64,000 nucleotides of DNA from Paraburkholderia eburnea (GCF_002917095.1 NZ_PQGA01000010.1:151732-215731); one strand, 5' to 3'; counted from the first letter of the stretch, positions 51,064-59,761 are shown. The notes: generated from the sequence alone by a model not told the origin. Program-made: numbers and translations.

Positions 51064-52698
51064 ATGGAGCAATACGACTACATCATCGTAGGCGGCGGCT
51101 CGGGCGGCGCATCGCTCGCCGGACGCCTGGCGCAGCGCTGTCCTGAAGCCAGCATCGCGCTGGTCGAGGCCGGGCCGCACACCGATCGCAATCTCTTCGT
51201 CAACATGCCGATGGGCGTGGCGGCGCTCGTGCCGTTTCGCACCCAAAACAACTACGCCTATCAGACCGAACCGCAGCCGGGCCTCGCCGGGCGGCGTGGC
51301 TACCAGCCGCGCGGACGCGGCTTCGGCGGATCGAGCGCCATCAACGCGATGATCTATACGCGCGGCCATCGGCTCGATTACGACGAGTGGGCGCAACTGG
51401 GCTGCGAGGGCTGGGCGTGGGACGACGTGCTGCCGTACTTCCGGCGCGCCGAGGACAATTCGCGCGGCGCCGATGCGTGGCACGGCGCGGGCGGGCCACT
51501 GGCCGTCTCCGATCTGTGCGAGCGCAATCCGGTGGCGCAGCGTTTCGTCGCCGCCGCGCGCGAGGCGGGCTTTCCGGCCAATGACGATTTCAACGGCGCG
51601 CAACAGGAAGGCGTCGGCTTCTATCAGGTCACGCAGCGCGGCGGCGAGCGCTGCACCGTGGCGCGCGCCTATCTCTACGGCTCGCCGCGCGCGAATCTGC
51701 ATCTGATCGCCGACGCCACCGTGTTGCGCGTGGTCTTCGACGGCACGCGCGCAAGCGGCGTCGAGATCGCGCGGGGCGGCCGCACGGACACCCTGTACGC
51801 GCGCGCCGAGGTGATCCTCGCGGCGGGCGCGTTCAATTCGCCGCAACTGCTGATGTGCTCGGGCATCGGTCCCGCCGATCAACTGCGCGAGCACGGTATC
51901 GCCGTGCTGCACGATGCGCCCGAGGTCGGCCGCAACCTGATCGACCATATCGACTTCACCTATAACAAGCGCGTGCATTCGAGCGAGACCGTGGGCTACT
52001 CGCTGCGCGGCGCGGCGAAGATGGTGCCGGGCCTCGTGCGTTACCTGAGCCGGCGGCGCGGCATGTTCACCACCAACGTCGCCGAGGCGGGCGGCTTTCT
52101 CAAGAGCCGCCGGGAACTCGATCGGCCCGATCTGCAACTGCACTTCTGCACCGCGCTCGTTGACGACCATAGCCGCCGCCTGCACTGGGGCCACGGTTAC
52201 TCGCTGCATGTGTGCGTGCTGCGCCCCGCGAGCCGTGGCACGGTCGCGCTCGCAAGCGCCGATGCGCGCGTCGCGCCCGTGATCGACCCGTGCTTTTTCT
52301 CCGATCCGCGCGATCTCGACCTGCTGGTGGAGGGCACGCGGATCGCGCGGCGCATTCTCGACGCCGCGCCGCTCGCGCAACTGGGCGGGCGCGAGATCTA
52401 CACGCACGCGGGCCAGAGCGACGCCGAACTACGCGCGACCATCGCCGCGCACGCCGATACGATCTATCACCCCGTCGCCACCTGCCGCATGGGCGGCGAC
52501 GCGCGCTCGGTCGTCGATGTGCAACTGCGCGTGCGCGGCGTCACGCATCTGCGCATCGCGGATGCATCCGTGATGCCGACGTTGATCGGCGGCAACACCA
52601 ACGCGCCGACGGTCATGATCGGCGAGCGCGCAGCGGATTTCATCGCCGAAGGCCGCCGCACAGACACCGCCACGCACGCGGCGAACGTCGTCGCCTGA
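51064..52698 (+). CDS. GMC-family oxidoreductase (choline/alcohol dehydrogenase-like)
   Basis: FAD-dependent alcohol oxidoreductase. The ATG at 51064 follows GGGAGGAGG; the longer frame from 50989 is not needed. The Rossmann FAD motif is IIVGGGSGGASLAGRLA, the GMC signature PRGRGFGGSSAINAMIYTRG is intact, and the active-site His lies in TIYHPVATCRMGG with the partner Asn in GGNTNAPTVMIGERAAD. Length 544 is typical. No quinone or haem domain is fused. The substrate is unknown; the divergent aldehyde dehydrogenase could act on its product. Confidence 0.92.
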   Translation: MEQYDYIIVGGGSGGASLAGRLAQRCPEASIALVEAGPHTDRNLFVNMPMGVAALVPFRTQNNYAYQTEPQPGLAGRRGYQPRGRGFGGSSAINAMIYTRGHRLDYDEWAQLGCEGWAWDDVLPYFRRAEDNSRGADAWHGAGGPLAVSDLCERNPVAQRFVAAAREAGFPANDDFNGAQQEGVGFYQVTQRGGERCTVARAYLYGSPRANLHLIADATVLRVVFDGTRASGVEIARGGRTDTLYARAEVILAAGAFNSPQLLMCSGIGPADQLREHGIAVLHDAPEVGRNLIDHIDFTYNKRVHSSETVGYSLRGAAKMVPGLVRYLSRRRGMFTTNVAEAGGFLKSRRELDRPDLQLHFCTALVDDHSRRLHWGHGYSLHVCVLRPASRGTVALASADARVAPVIDPCFFSDPRDLDLLVEGTRIARRILDAAPLAQLGGREIYTHAGQSDAELRATIAAHADTIYHPVATCRMGGDARSVVDVQLRVRGVTHLRIADASVMPTLIGGNTNAPTVMIGERAADFIAEGRRTDTATHAANVVA

Positions 52699-52761
52699 TA
52701 GGCGATTTCTACTTTTCTCAACGCTTCGTTCGCTTCTTCCTTCAAAGCGCAGACACGACGC

Positions 52762-52790
52762 AAAAGCGAGGCGCCCTCTGCCTCGCTTTT
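52762..52790 (+). terminator. Terminator after the GMC oxidoreductase
   Basis: Stem AAAAGCGAGGC / GCCTCGCTTTT (52762-52772 and 52780-52790), loop GCCCTCT. The T-run is part of the stem; it can work on both strands. Confidence 0.8.
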
Positions 52791-52884
52791 GACGTTGCAT
52801 GACGAAACCGGGCTTTTTCATGGGGTTTTCGTCAAAGAGTGTGCGGCATAAACGCTTCCCGCATTTTCGAGATTTCGGACTCCC

Positions 52885-52890
52885 TATAAT
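52885..52890 (+). promoter_or_regulatory. -10 element of the DUF937-OmpA gene
   Basis: A perfect TATAAT lies 58 bp upstream of the ATG at 52948. The -35 is poor (TTTCGA at 52864, spacing 15). Confidence 0.5.
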
Positions 52891-52947
52891 CGCGCGGCAC
52901 CTTGGGCGTGTCAGTTGGCGCGTCCGCGAACTGGAGGAACCGCCTCG

Positions 52948-54732
52948 ATGAGCATCAATGTCTTTCAACTGCTGGACGCCGTCATGAACGATGACGTGGT
53001 CCGCACCCTGGCCGGGCGCTTCGGCCTGACACCGGATCTCGCCCGCAAAGTCACCGGCGCCGCCGCACCCGCGATCGTCGCCGCCATCATGCATCGCGGC
53101 AGCACGGCGGAAGGCGCGCGCGGCCTGTTCTCCACCATCATGTCGCCGGACGTGAACGCGCTGATCGGCAGGCAACTGCCCGATCTGCTCACGACCACGA
53201 CGGGCCTGAACCAGCTCGAAACCTCGGGCCGCGAACTGATCCAGCGCGCCGCCGGCGTGAACGTGGGCGCGCTGTCCGACGCCGTCGCGGCGCAAACCGG
53301 CGCGGCGCAATCGACGGTCTTTTCGCTCACCGGCGTGGTTGGCGCGGTGCTGATGGGCATTCTTAAGCAGCACTTCGCGTCTTCCCAGGGCGTTGTAGGT
53401 CATCTGCCTACGCTGCTCGGCCATCAACTTTCGTCGGTCAACGCGAGTCTGTCGGATCGTCTCGCCCATGCCGTGGGACTGGGCACCGCGGCTGCATTCG
53501 CCGGCTCGATCCTCACGCGCCTGAAGGACGTGTCGGCGCATCTGGAGCATCCGCAGCCGGTCGCGCGTCCGGTTCCTGCTGCCGCGCCGCCGCAGACCGT
53601 CGGCACATCGACACCGCCGATCGAGCCGCATAAGCGCAAGCACTCGTGGCTCTGGTGGCTGCTGGCCGCCATCGCGCTGATTCTCGCGTTTTTCGCGCTG
53701 CGCTCGTGCCAGAAGGATGAGGCCACGCAGGACACCGCAGCCGCGACGACTGCCTCGGCTGTTGAGGTTGCTTCGGCGGCGAGCGCGCCTGCCGTCGTCG
53801 CGGCTTCCGACGCCAGCGAGAGCGTCGCGGCTTCGGCTGCGGATGCCAGCGCACCCGTCGTCGCTTCGGCTTCGGCTGCGGCTTCGGACGCTTCCGCGGT
53901 GAGCGCAGCTTCTTCCGCAAGCGACGCCGCACCGGCGCCGACGCAGGATTCGCATCTGTCGTTCACGGTCGACAAGGCCGGTGCGCCGACGATCAACGCG
54001 ACGGTCGGTTCGGACGCCGAAAAGGCTCAACTGATGGACGCGCTCACGAAAAAGTTTGGCGAAGGCAAGTTCACCGCCAACGTGACGGTCGATCCGAAGA
54101 CGAAACCCGCCGACTGGCTCTCGCACCTCGACGGTCTGCTGCCGCTGATGGCGCTGCCCGGCTCGGAAGTGAAGATCGACGGCTCGCATGTCGAACTGAG
54201 CGGCACGGCGGCCGACGCGAAGCTCGGCTGGCTCGACAGGCTCAAGGCGCTGTTCGGCTCGGGCTTCGATATCGGCGTGTTCAATGTGCAGAAGGCCGTG
54301 GCCGACGCGACGCAGTCGTTCCAGGACGCCGTGAAGGGCCTGTTCGGCGCCGACGCTTCGTGCGCGGGCGCCGATGTGGCGAAGGTGCTGAACCTGCAAG
54401 TCGTGAACTTCGGCACGGGCAGCGTGACGATCCCGGCGTCGGCGGGCGACGATCTGCGCAAGTCGGCCAAGGTGCTCAAGTCCTGCGCGCAACAGGGCAA
54501 GCCGGTGCATCTGGAAGTGGCGGGCTATTCCGATAACGTGGGCGACAAGAGCGCCAACCTCGCGCTCTCGAAGCGGCGCGCCCAGGCCGTGCTGACATAT
54601 CTGGTCACGCAAGGCGTCAGCGCCTCGACGCTTACCGCCGCCGGTTATGGCGACGTCGATCCGGTCGACAGCAACGATACGGAAGGCGGCCGCTTCCACA
54701 ATCGCCGCATTGCCTTCACCGCGAAGCAGTAA
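52948..54732 (+). CDS. DUF937-OmpA fusion envelope protein
   Basis: The start ATG has GGAGGAA upstream. Domains in order are: a DUF937-like helical domain (about residues 1-180, with FGLTPDLARKVTGAAAPAIVAAIMHRG), a membrane helix at about 225-245 (SWLWWLLAAIALILAFFAL), an Ala/Ser/Val-rich low-complexity spacer with VAS/SAA repeats (about 250-330), a BON-like repeat region (about 335-440), and a C-terminal OmpA-type peptidoglycan-binding domain with GYSDNVGDKSANLALSKRRAQAVLTYLV and NRRIAF. The N-terminus would be cytoplasmic and the OmpA domain periplasmic. Length 594. The function is unknown; the architecture suggests an envelope-spanning or wall-linked factor. Confidence 0.88.
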   Translation: MSINVFQLLDAVMNDDVVRTLAGRFGLTPDLARKVTGAAAPAIVAAIMHRGSTAEGARGLFSTIMSPDVNALIGRQLPDLLTTTTGLNQLETSGRELIQRAAGVNVGALSDAVAAQTGAAQSTVFSLTGVVGAVLMGILKQHFASSQGVVGHLPTLLGHQLSSVNASLSDRLAHAVGLGTAAAFAGSILTRLKDVSAHLEHPQPVARPVPAAAPPQTVGTSTPPIEPHKRKHSWLWWLLAAIALILAFFALRSCQKDEATQDTAAATTASAVEVASAASAPAVVAASDASESVAASAADASAPVVASASAAASDASAVSAASSASDAAPAPTQDSHLSFTVDKAGAPTINATVGSDAEKAQLMDALTKKFGEGKFTANVTVDPKTKPADWLSHLDGLLPLMALPGSEVKIDGSHVELSGTAADAKLGWLDRLKALFGSGFDIGVFNVQKAVADATQSFQDAVKGLFGADASCAGADVAKVLNLQVVNFGTGSVTIPASAGDDLRKSAKVLKSCAQQGKPVHLEVAGYSDNVGDKSANLALSKRRAQAVLTYLVTQGVSASTLTAAGYGDVDPVDSNDTEGGRFHNRRIAFTAKQ

Positions 54733-54753
54733 GCAGGGCAGTCCTCAAAACGA

Positions 54754-54786
54754 AAAGCCGTCCGGCGCGAGCCGGGCGGCTTTTTT
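54754..54786 (+). terminator. Terminator after the DUF937-OmpA gene
   Basis: Stem AAAGCCGTCCGGC / GCCGGGCGGCTTT with a GCGA loop and six T after it, a good intrinsic terminator. It overlaps the end of the convergent LysR gene. Confidence 0.85.
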
Positions 54787-55732
54787 ATCGCGCTTCGTCG
54801 GCGGGTTTTTCAAGACCTGGCGGGCGCACGAAATCGTCGAGAAACGTCGACGGCTTGCCGTATTCCTCGCGCGCCACCGCAAGCCACGCGCGCGCCGCAT
54901 GGGAGAGATAGCCGTTGCGCTTCCAGCCGATCGCCATGTCCCAGGTGATCTGCGGATCGGCGACGGGCAGGCAGGTGAAGCGCGCCGCGTCGAGCCGCCG
55001 CACATAAGGCGCGGGTAACAGCGCGATGCCCACGCCCGCGAGCACGAGCGCGGCCATCAGATCCCAGTGGCCGCTACGGCCGACGATCTGCGGCGTGAAA
55101 CCGGCGGCGCGGCAGGCGTTGAGCACGACATCGTTGAGCGCCAGGCTTTCGCCGTAGAACACGAACGGCTCCGCCGCGAGATCGGCGAGCGGCACGTTTT
55201 GCGCGCCGTCCCAGCGCGAGCCGCGCGGCGCGACCAGCCACAGGAGTTCGTGCGAGATCGGCAGCACGTCGATCTGCTCCGGGTCGATCGGCAGCAGCAC
55301 GCCGCCCAGTTCGAGTTCGCCGGAAATCAACGCGGCCTCGATCGCGCGCGAGCCTTGCTCGAAGAGCTTGAGTTCGATCCTCGGATAGCGCTGGCGGAAG
55401 GCGGCGATCGCGGGCGTGAAGAGCGAGCCGCCCATCGGCGGAATGCCGATGGTGACTTCGCCGCGCCCGAGCGTGCCGAGGTCGGCGAGTTCGGCCTGCA
55501 ACTGCGCATGCGCGGCGAGCACGTCCTGGCCGCGCTGATAGACGATGCGCCCGGCGTCTGTGAGCACCATCTGGCGCGCGTCGCGCAGCAACAGCGGCGT
55601 GCCGGTTTCGTCTTCCAGCGCCTTCACCATCTTGCTGATGGTGGGCTGGGTGACGTGCAGCGCTTCGGCGGCGGCGGTGAAGCTCTGCTGCCGCACCACC
55701 TCGATGAAATAGCGTAGCGCGCGCAATTCCAC
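54785..55732 (-). CDS. LysR-family transcriptional regulator
   Basis: The GTG at 55732 is preceded by AGGAGG and gives ELRALRYFIEVVRQQSFTAAAEALHVTQPTISKMVKALED, a typical LysR helix-turn-helix. An effector-binding domain follows (about 90-300, with VTIGIPPMGGSLFTPAIAAFRQRYP). Length 315. It is divergent from the CidA/CidB pair, the arrangement of CidR-type regulators that activate holin-like genes in response to metabolites such as acetate. That role is inferred from position only. Alternative ATG starts upstream lack a ribosome site. Confidence 0.9.
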   Translation of the reverse strand: MELRALRYFIEVVRQQSFTAAAEALHVTQPTISKMVKALEDETGTPLLLRDARQMVLTDAGRIVYQRGQDVLAAHAQLQAELADLGTLGRGEVTIGIPPMGGSLFTPAIAAFRQRYPRIELKLFEQGSRAIEAALISGELELGGVLLPIDPEQIDVLPISHELLWLVAPRGSRWDGAQNVPLADLAAEPFVFYGESLALNDVVLNACRAAGFTPQIVGRSGHWDLMAALVLAGVGIALLPAPYVRRLDAARFTCLPVADPQITWDMAIGWKRNGYLSHAARAWLAVAREEYGKPSTFLDDFVRPPGLEKPADEAR

Positions 55733-55785
55733 GGTCGTGCCTCCTGTTTTTACTCGCGGGCCGCGACGGTTCGCGGCCTTCGCGC

Positions 55786-55800
55786 ATTCCATTATGGAAT
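55786..55800. promoter_or_regulatory. Palindromic candidate operator between lysR and cidA
   Basis: ATTCCATTATGGAAT, a 15-bp palindrome with one central base. It lies between divergent genes about 55 bp from the lysR start and 84 bp from cidA, where LysR regulators bind. A second ATTCCA half-site is at about 55858. Confidence 0.55.
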
Positions 55801-55883
55801 GAAGTTGATGATTACAAGTCATTATATTTATGCTGCGACGCACCCTATACTCGGTTTCATTCCACTGTCACTTAGGGTTTGCC

Positions 55884-56345
55884 ATGACTGCTCCGAACAC
55901 CTCCGCACCTGTCCCGCAAAAGGGCCTGATGTCGCGTGCTGGCCGGATCGCGGCGCAGTCGGCCTTGCTCGCCGGTGTCTGGTATGTGGCCGACGCGCTC
56001 ACGCGTACCGCGCATCTGCCGGTACCGGGCGGCGTGGTGGGCCTCGTGCTGCTGCTCGCCCTGCTGTTCTGCGGCGGCGTGACGCCGCGCTGGGTCAAGG
56101 CGGGCGCGGACTGGCTGCTCTCGGACATGCTGCTGTTCTTCATCCCGGCCGCCGTGGCGGCGGTGCAGTACGGCGGCCTGTTCCGCGCCGACGGCTGGCG
56201 CCTCGCGCTGGTGGTGGTCGGCGGCACGCTGATGGTGATGTTCGCCGTGGCTTTTGCGGTGGAGCAGGCCGCGCGGCTCGAACGCCGCCTCGCGCTGCGC
56301 CGCGTGCAAAACGTGCGTCACGCCCGCCATCTGGCGCGCGCCTGA
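55884..56345 (+). CDS. CidA/LrgA-family holin-like protein
   Basis: Small membrane protein thought to act like a holin, controlling murein hydrolase activity, programmed lysis or small-acid transport. The ATG at 55884 gives TAPNTSAPVPQKGL; the frame opens earlier but the upstream part is not conserved. Four hydrophobic segments occupy about residues 20-130, with the family motif LPVPGGVVGLVLLLALLF and WLLSDMLLFFIPAAVAAVQY. Length 153. It pairs with the CidB/LrgB gene 67 bp downstream. Confidence 0.9.
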   Translation: MTAPNTSAPVPQKGLMSRAGRIAAQSALLAGVWYVADALTRTAHLPVPGGVVGLVLLLALLFCGGVTPRWVKAGADWLLSDMLLFFIPAAVAAVQYGGLFRADGWRLALVVVGGTLMVMFAVAFAVEQAARLERRLALRRVQNVRHARHLARA

Positions 56346-56357
56346 TTTGACGCGGAC

Positions 56358-56396
56358 TTTACGCACACCCTTTACGCACACCCTTTACGCACACCC
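56358..56396 (+). repeat. 13-bp tandem repeat between cidA and cidB
   Basis: Three exact copies of TTTACGCACACCC at 56358-56370, 56371-56383 and 56384-56396. They fill nearly all the gap between the two genes. Copy-number change would alter the spacing upstream of the second gene. Confidence 0.9.
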
Positions 56397-56412
56397 AAAG
56401 GATGATCCCGTC

Positions 56413-57135
56413 ATGAACGCGTTTTATGCATCCCTGTTCGCCGACGACGCCTCGCGGCTGATCGCCGCCGGCTGCTTCATCCTGACGGTCGTGCTCTATT
56501 TCGCGTCGAAGTCGCTCTATGCGCGCTTTCGCTCGCCGTGGCTCACGCCGCTCGTGGCCGTGCCCGCCGTGCTGGCCGCGCTCGTGCTGTTGCTGCACAT
56601 TCCCTATCCGGTCTACTTTCAGGACACGCGCTGGCTGATGTGGCTGCTCGGCCCGGCGACCGTCGCCTTCGCCGTGCCGATCTACGAATACCGCGATCTG
56701 CTCAAGCGTCACTGGATCTCGCTGACCGTGGGCGTGACGGTGGGCATCATCGTGGCGGTCGGTGGCTCGCTGGTGCTCGCGAAGCTGCTGCATCTGTCGC
56801 CGGACCTGCAGCGCAGCCTGATGACGCGCTCGATCTCGACGCCGTTCGCGCTCGCCGTCTGCGACAAGATCCACGCGCCGCGCGACCTCACCGCGCTGTT
56901 CGTGATCGCCACGGGCGTGTGCGGCATGCTGTTCGGCGAGCTGGTGCTGGGGCTCGTGCCGCTGCGCACGCGCCTGGCGCGCGGCGCGCTGTTCGGCGCG
57001 GCGGCGCATGGCGTGGGCACCGCGAAGGCGCGCGAACTGGGGCGCGAAGAGGGCGTGGTGGCCAGCCTCACGATGATGATCGCGGGCGTGGTGATGGTGC
57101 TGCTTGCTCCGGCGCTGGGTTTTCTGCCGGTTTGA
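56413..57135 (+). CDS. CidB/LrgB-family membrane protein
   Basis: Partner of the CidA/LrgA protein; the two are always found together and are proposed to form a membrane complex influencing autolysis or export of small metabolites. The 240-residue product is nearly all hydrophobic helices, with the family motifs LGPATVAFAVPIYEYRDLLKRHW, TRSISTPFALAVCDKI and GALFGAAAHGVGTAKAREL. The ATG is preceded by AAGGATG. A 12-bp palindrome TTAAGCGCTTAA lies at 57156-57167 after it. Confidence 0.93.
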   Translation: MNAFYASLFADDASRLIAAGCFILTVVLYFASKSLYARFRSPWLTPLVAVPAVLAALVLLLHIPYPVYFQDTRWLMWLLGPATVAFAVPIYEYRDLLKRHWISLTVGVTVGIIVAVGGSLVLAKLLHLSPDLQRSLMTRSISTPFALAVCDKIHAPRDLTALFVIATGVCGMLFGELVLGLVPLRTRLARGALFGAAAHGVGTAKARELGREEGVVASLTMMIAGVVMVLLAPALGFLPV

Positions 57136-57334
57136 TCGGCGGGTTTGATCGCCTTTTAAGCGCTTAACGCGCTTAACGTGTTTAACGCGCGATCGAACAA
57201 ATACGACGGGTGGACCCGGACCGTTGCCACGCGGTCCAAAACACGCCGGCATTTCGCGACGCAACTATGATCCACGCTCCGGCGGCGAGCCCTGAGGCTC
57301 GATCGGCCGGTTCGGTCCACTCGTGTTGCGTTTC

Positions 57335-58096
57335 ATGTCCCCCATTTCGATCATCATCCCGTGTTTCAACGGCGCCGCGACGATTGCGCGCGCGCTGCAA
57401 AGCTGCCGTGCGCAACCCGAAATCGCGCAGATTTTCGTCGTCGATGACGGCTCGACCGATGCCTCGGCGTCGATCGTGCGCACCTACGCCATGCACGACG
57501 ACCGTATCCGGCTTTTGCAGACCGGGCGCCATGGCGGCGCGGCCCGCGCGCGCAACTGGGCGGCGCTGCACGCAAACACGCCGTTGATCGCCTTTCTCGA
57601 CGCCGCCGACGAGTACCTTCCCGACGCCCTGGCTCCGGCACTGGCGCATCTGGAGCGGCATCCCCATGCCGCTGCCGTTCGCCTGGACGTCGAATTCGCC
57701 GGCTTTCCTTTGCGGATCACCGGGCATCCCGATTTCGAGCGTCATGCGGCGGTGCTCAGCAATACCGTGCCGGGCAGCCTCGTGATTCGCCGCAGCGTGT
57801 TTCTCTCGCTGGGCGGCTTTCCGATGGACGAGGTGTTTCGCCGTCATGGCGGCGAGGATGGCGCGCTGTCCTGGGTGCTCAGCGAAATCTTCGAGCAGTG
57901 CCGCCTCACGGATGCGAAGCGCGTGCGCGTGCATTATCACGGCAGGATTCACGCGGAAGCCTTCCTGAACATCCAGATGGGTTTCACGCAAGCGGACCCG
58001 CTGGTGGCCGGCGAAACGCTGCGCGCATCGCGGGCGTTCCTCGATGCCGCCTGCGCGAATCTGCGCCAGTTGCGTGCGGTCGAGCCGGTCTGCTGA
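57335..58096 (+). CDS. Family 2 glycosyltransferase
   Basis: GT-A-fold glycosyltransferase of the GT2 type, using an NDP-sugar donor. The N-terminus has SIIIPCFNGAATIARAL, VVDDGSTDAS and LDAADEY (the divalent-metal acidic motif). The C-terminal part contains SLVIRRSVFLSLGGFPMDEVFRRHGGEDGALSW. Length 253, with no membrane segment. The start is uncertain (GTG at 57323 is in frame) because no ribosome site is visible. The acceptor is unknown; it sits alone among unrelated genes. Confidence 0.88.
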   Translation: MSPISIIIPCFNGAATIARALQSCRAQPEIAQIFVVDDGSTDASASIVRTYAMHDDRIRLLQTGRHGGAARARNWAALHANTPLIAFLDAADEYLPDALAPALAHLERHPHAAAVRLDVEFAGFPLRITGHPDFERHAAVLSNTVPGSLVIRRSVFLSLGGFPMDEVFRRHGGEDGALSWVLSEIFEQCRLTDAKRVRVHYHGRIHAEAFLNIQMGFTQADPLVAGETLRASRAFLDAACANLRQLRAVEPVC

Positions 58097-58157
58097 AGCT
58101 CGACGCATTCATGCGGCGGCCTGGCGAGTCCGCCGCGCGGCTGTCATCGCGTTTTGC

Positions 58158-58163
58158 TACAAT
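58158..58163 (+). promoter_or_regulatory. -10 element of ahcY
   Basis: TACAAT about ten bases upstream of the start of the riboswitch, which places the transcription start near 58170. The -35 region is GC-rich and unclear. Confidence 0.5.
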
Positions 58164-58173
58164 CACGCCTCGT

Positions 58174-58276
58174 CTTCGAGGAGCGTTGCGACGGGTTTCT
58201 CCAATCCGCCAGGCTCGAAGGTGCTCAATACGATTGACTTCCTTGAAGCAATCGCACTGAAAAACGGCGCTCACGT
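58174..58276 (+). ncRNA. S-adenosylhomocysteine riboswitch
   Basis: Recognised by three conserved blocks of the SAH riboswitch in order: CGAGGAGCGTTGCGACGG (58177), CCGCCAGGCTCGAAGG (58206) and AACGGCGCTCACG (58262). The first and third can pair (GAGCG with CGCTC), and the CAGGCTCG block can pair with CGAGG. It lies directly upstream of ahcY, whose product consumes SAH, the usual arrangement: SAH binding turns the gene on. The structure ends about 40 bases before the ATG. Confidence 0.93.
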
Positions 58277-58312
58277 CTTTAATTTCTAGTCACTTTTAGA
58301 AAGGAGGGCGTG

Positions 58313-59731
58313 ATGAACGCCGCAATTCCGCAAGATCAAGCCAACGATTTCGTCGTCGCCGATATGTCGCTTGCCGCCTGGGGCCGCAAGGAACTCGATA
58401 TCGCCGAAACCGAAATGCCCGGCCTCGTGCAAACCCGCGAAGAATACAAGGCGCAGCAGCCGCTCAAGGGCGCGCGCATCGCAGGTTCGCTGCACATGAC
58501 GATCCAGACGGGCGTGCTGATCGAAACGCTGACGGCACTGGGCGCCGACGTGCGCTGGGCCTCGTGCAACATCTTCTCGACGCAGGATCACGCTGCCGCC
58601 GCCATCGCGCAGGGCGGCACGCCGGTGTTCGCGTTCAAGGGCGAATCGCTCGACGAATACTGGGAATTCTCGCACCGCATCTTCGAATGGCCGAACGGCG
58701 AATTCGCCAACATGATCCTTGACGACGGCGGCGACGCAACGCTGCTGCTGATCCTCGGCGCCAAGGCTGAAAAGGACCGCTCGGTCATCGCCAAGCCGAC
58801 GAACGAAGAAGAAGTCGCGCTGTACAAGTCGATCGAAAAGCACCTCGCGATCGACCCGGCGTGGTACTCGACGCGCCTGTCGCACATCAAGGGCGTGACC
58901 GAAGAAACCACCACGGGCGTGCACCGCCTGTACCAGATGGAAAAGGAAGGCCGTCTGCCGTTCCCGGCCATCAACGTCAACGACTCGGTCACGAAGTCGA
59001 AGTTCGACAACCTGTACGGCTGCCGCGAATCGCTCGTGGACGGCATCAAGCGCGCGACCGACGTGATGATCGCGGGCAAGATCGCCGTGGTCGCCGGCTA
59101 CGGCGACGTGGGCAAGGGCTGCGCGCAATCGCTGCGCGGTCTGGGCGCGACCGTGTGGGTCACGGAAATCGATCCGATCTGCGCGCTGCAAGCCGCGATG
59201 GAAGGCTACCGCGTCGTGACGATGGAATACGCCGCCGACAAGGCCGACATCTTCGTGACGGCGACGGGCAACTTCCACGTCATCAACCACGACCACATGA
59301 AGGCGATGCGCCACAACGCGATCGTCTGCAACATCGGTCACTTCGACTCGGAAATCGACGTCGCTTCCACGCGCCAGTACCAGTGGGACAACATCAAGCC
59401 GCAGGTCGACCACATCATCTTCCCGGACGGCAAGCGCGTGATCCTGCTGGCCGAAGGCCGCCTCGTGAACCTGGGCTGCGCCACGGGCCACCCGTCGTTC
59501 GTGATGTCGAACTCGTTCACGAACCAGACGCTCGCGCAGATCGAACTGTTCACGCAAGGGCAGAAGTACGAGAACAAGGTCTACGTGCTGCCCAAGCACC
59601 TCGACGAAAAGGTCGCGCGCCTGCACCTGGCACGCATCGGCGCGAATCTGTCCGTGCTGTCCGACGAGCAGGCTTCGTACATCGGCGTCGAGAAGAACGG
59701 CCCGTTCAAGCCGAACCACTACCGCTATTAA
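58313..59731 (+). CDS. ahcY: Adenosylhomocysteinase (SAH hydrolase)
   Basis: Hydrolyses S-adenosylhomocysteine to adenosine and homocysteine, keeping SAM-dependent methylation running. The 472-residue product has TASCNIFSTQDHAAAAIA-like substrate region (WASCNIFSTQDHAAAA), the NAD-binding motif AGYGDVGKGCA (residues 261-271), and the C-terminal TGHPSFVMSNSF and PNHYRY end. It has the insertion of about 40 residues (150-190) common in bacterial enzymes. The ATG follows AGGAGG with five bases between; a GTG three bases earlier is too close. It is controlled by the riboswitch upstream. Confidence 0.98.
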   Translation: MNAAIPQDQANDFVVADMSLAAWGRKELDIAETEMPGLVQTREEYKAQQPLKGARIAGSLHMTIQTGVLIETLTALGADVRWASCNIFSTQDHAAAAIAQGGTPVFAFKGESLDEYWEFSHRIFEWPNGEFANMILDDGGDATLLLILGAKAEKDRSVIAKPTNEEEVALYKSIEKHLAIDPAWYSTRLSHIKGVTEETTTGVHRLYQMEKEGRLPFPAINVNDSVTKSKFDNLYGCRESLVDGIKRATDVMIAGKIAVVAGYGDVGKGCAQSLRGLGATVWVTEIDPICALQAAMEGYRVVTMEYAADKADIFVTATGNFHVINHDHMKAMRHNAIVCNIGHFDSEIDVASTRQYQWDNIKPQVDHIIFPDGKRVILLAEGRLVNLGCATGHPSFVMSNSFTNQTLAQIELFTQGQKYENKVYVLPKHLDEKVARLHLARIGANLSVLSDEQASYIGVEKNGPFKPNHYRY

Positions 59732-59734
59732 GCG

Positions 59735-59761
59735 AACCAAGCCAACCAAGCCAACCAAGCC
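59735..59761 (+). repeat. 9-bp tandem repeat after ahcY
   Basis: Three exact copies of AACCAAGCC immediately after the ahcY stop. No hairpin or T-run; function unknown. Confidence 0.8.

Noticed and set aside
56358..56396. CRISPR array
   Set aside because: Repeats are 13 bp, directly tandem with no spacers. The same holds for the 11-bp and 9-bp triplets elsewhere; no cas genes seen.
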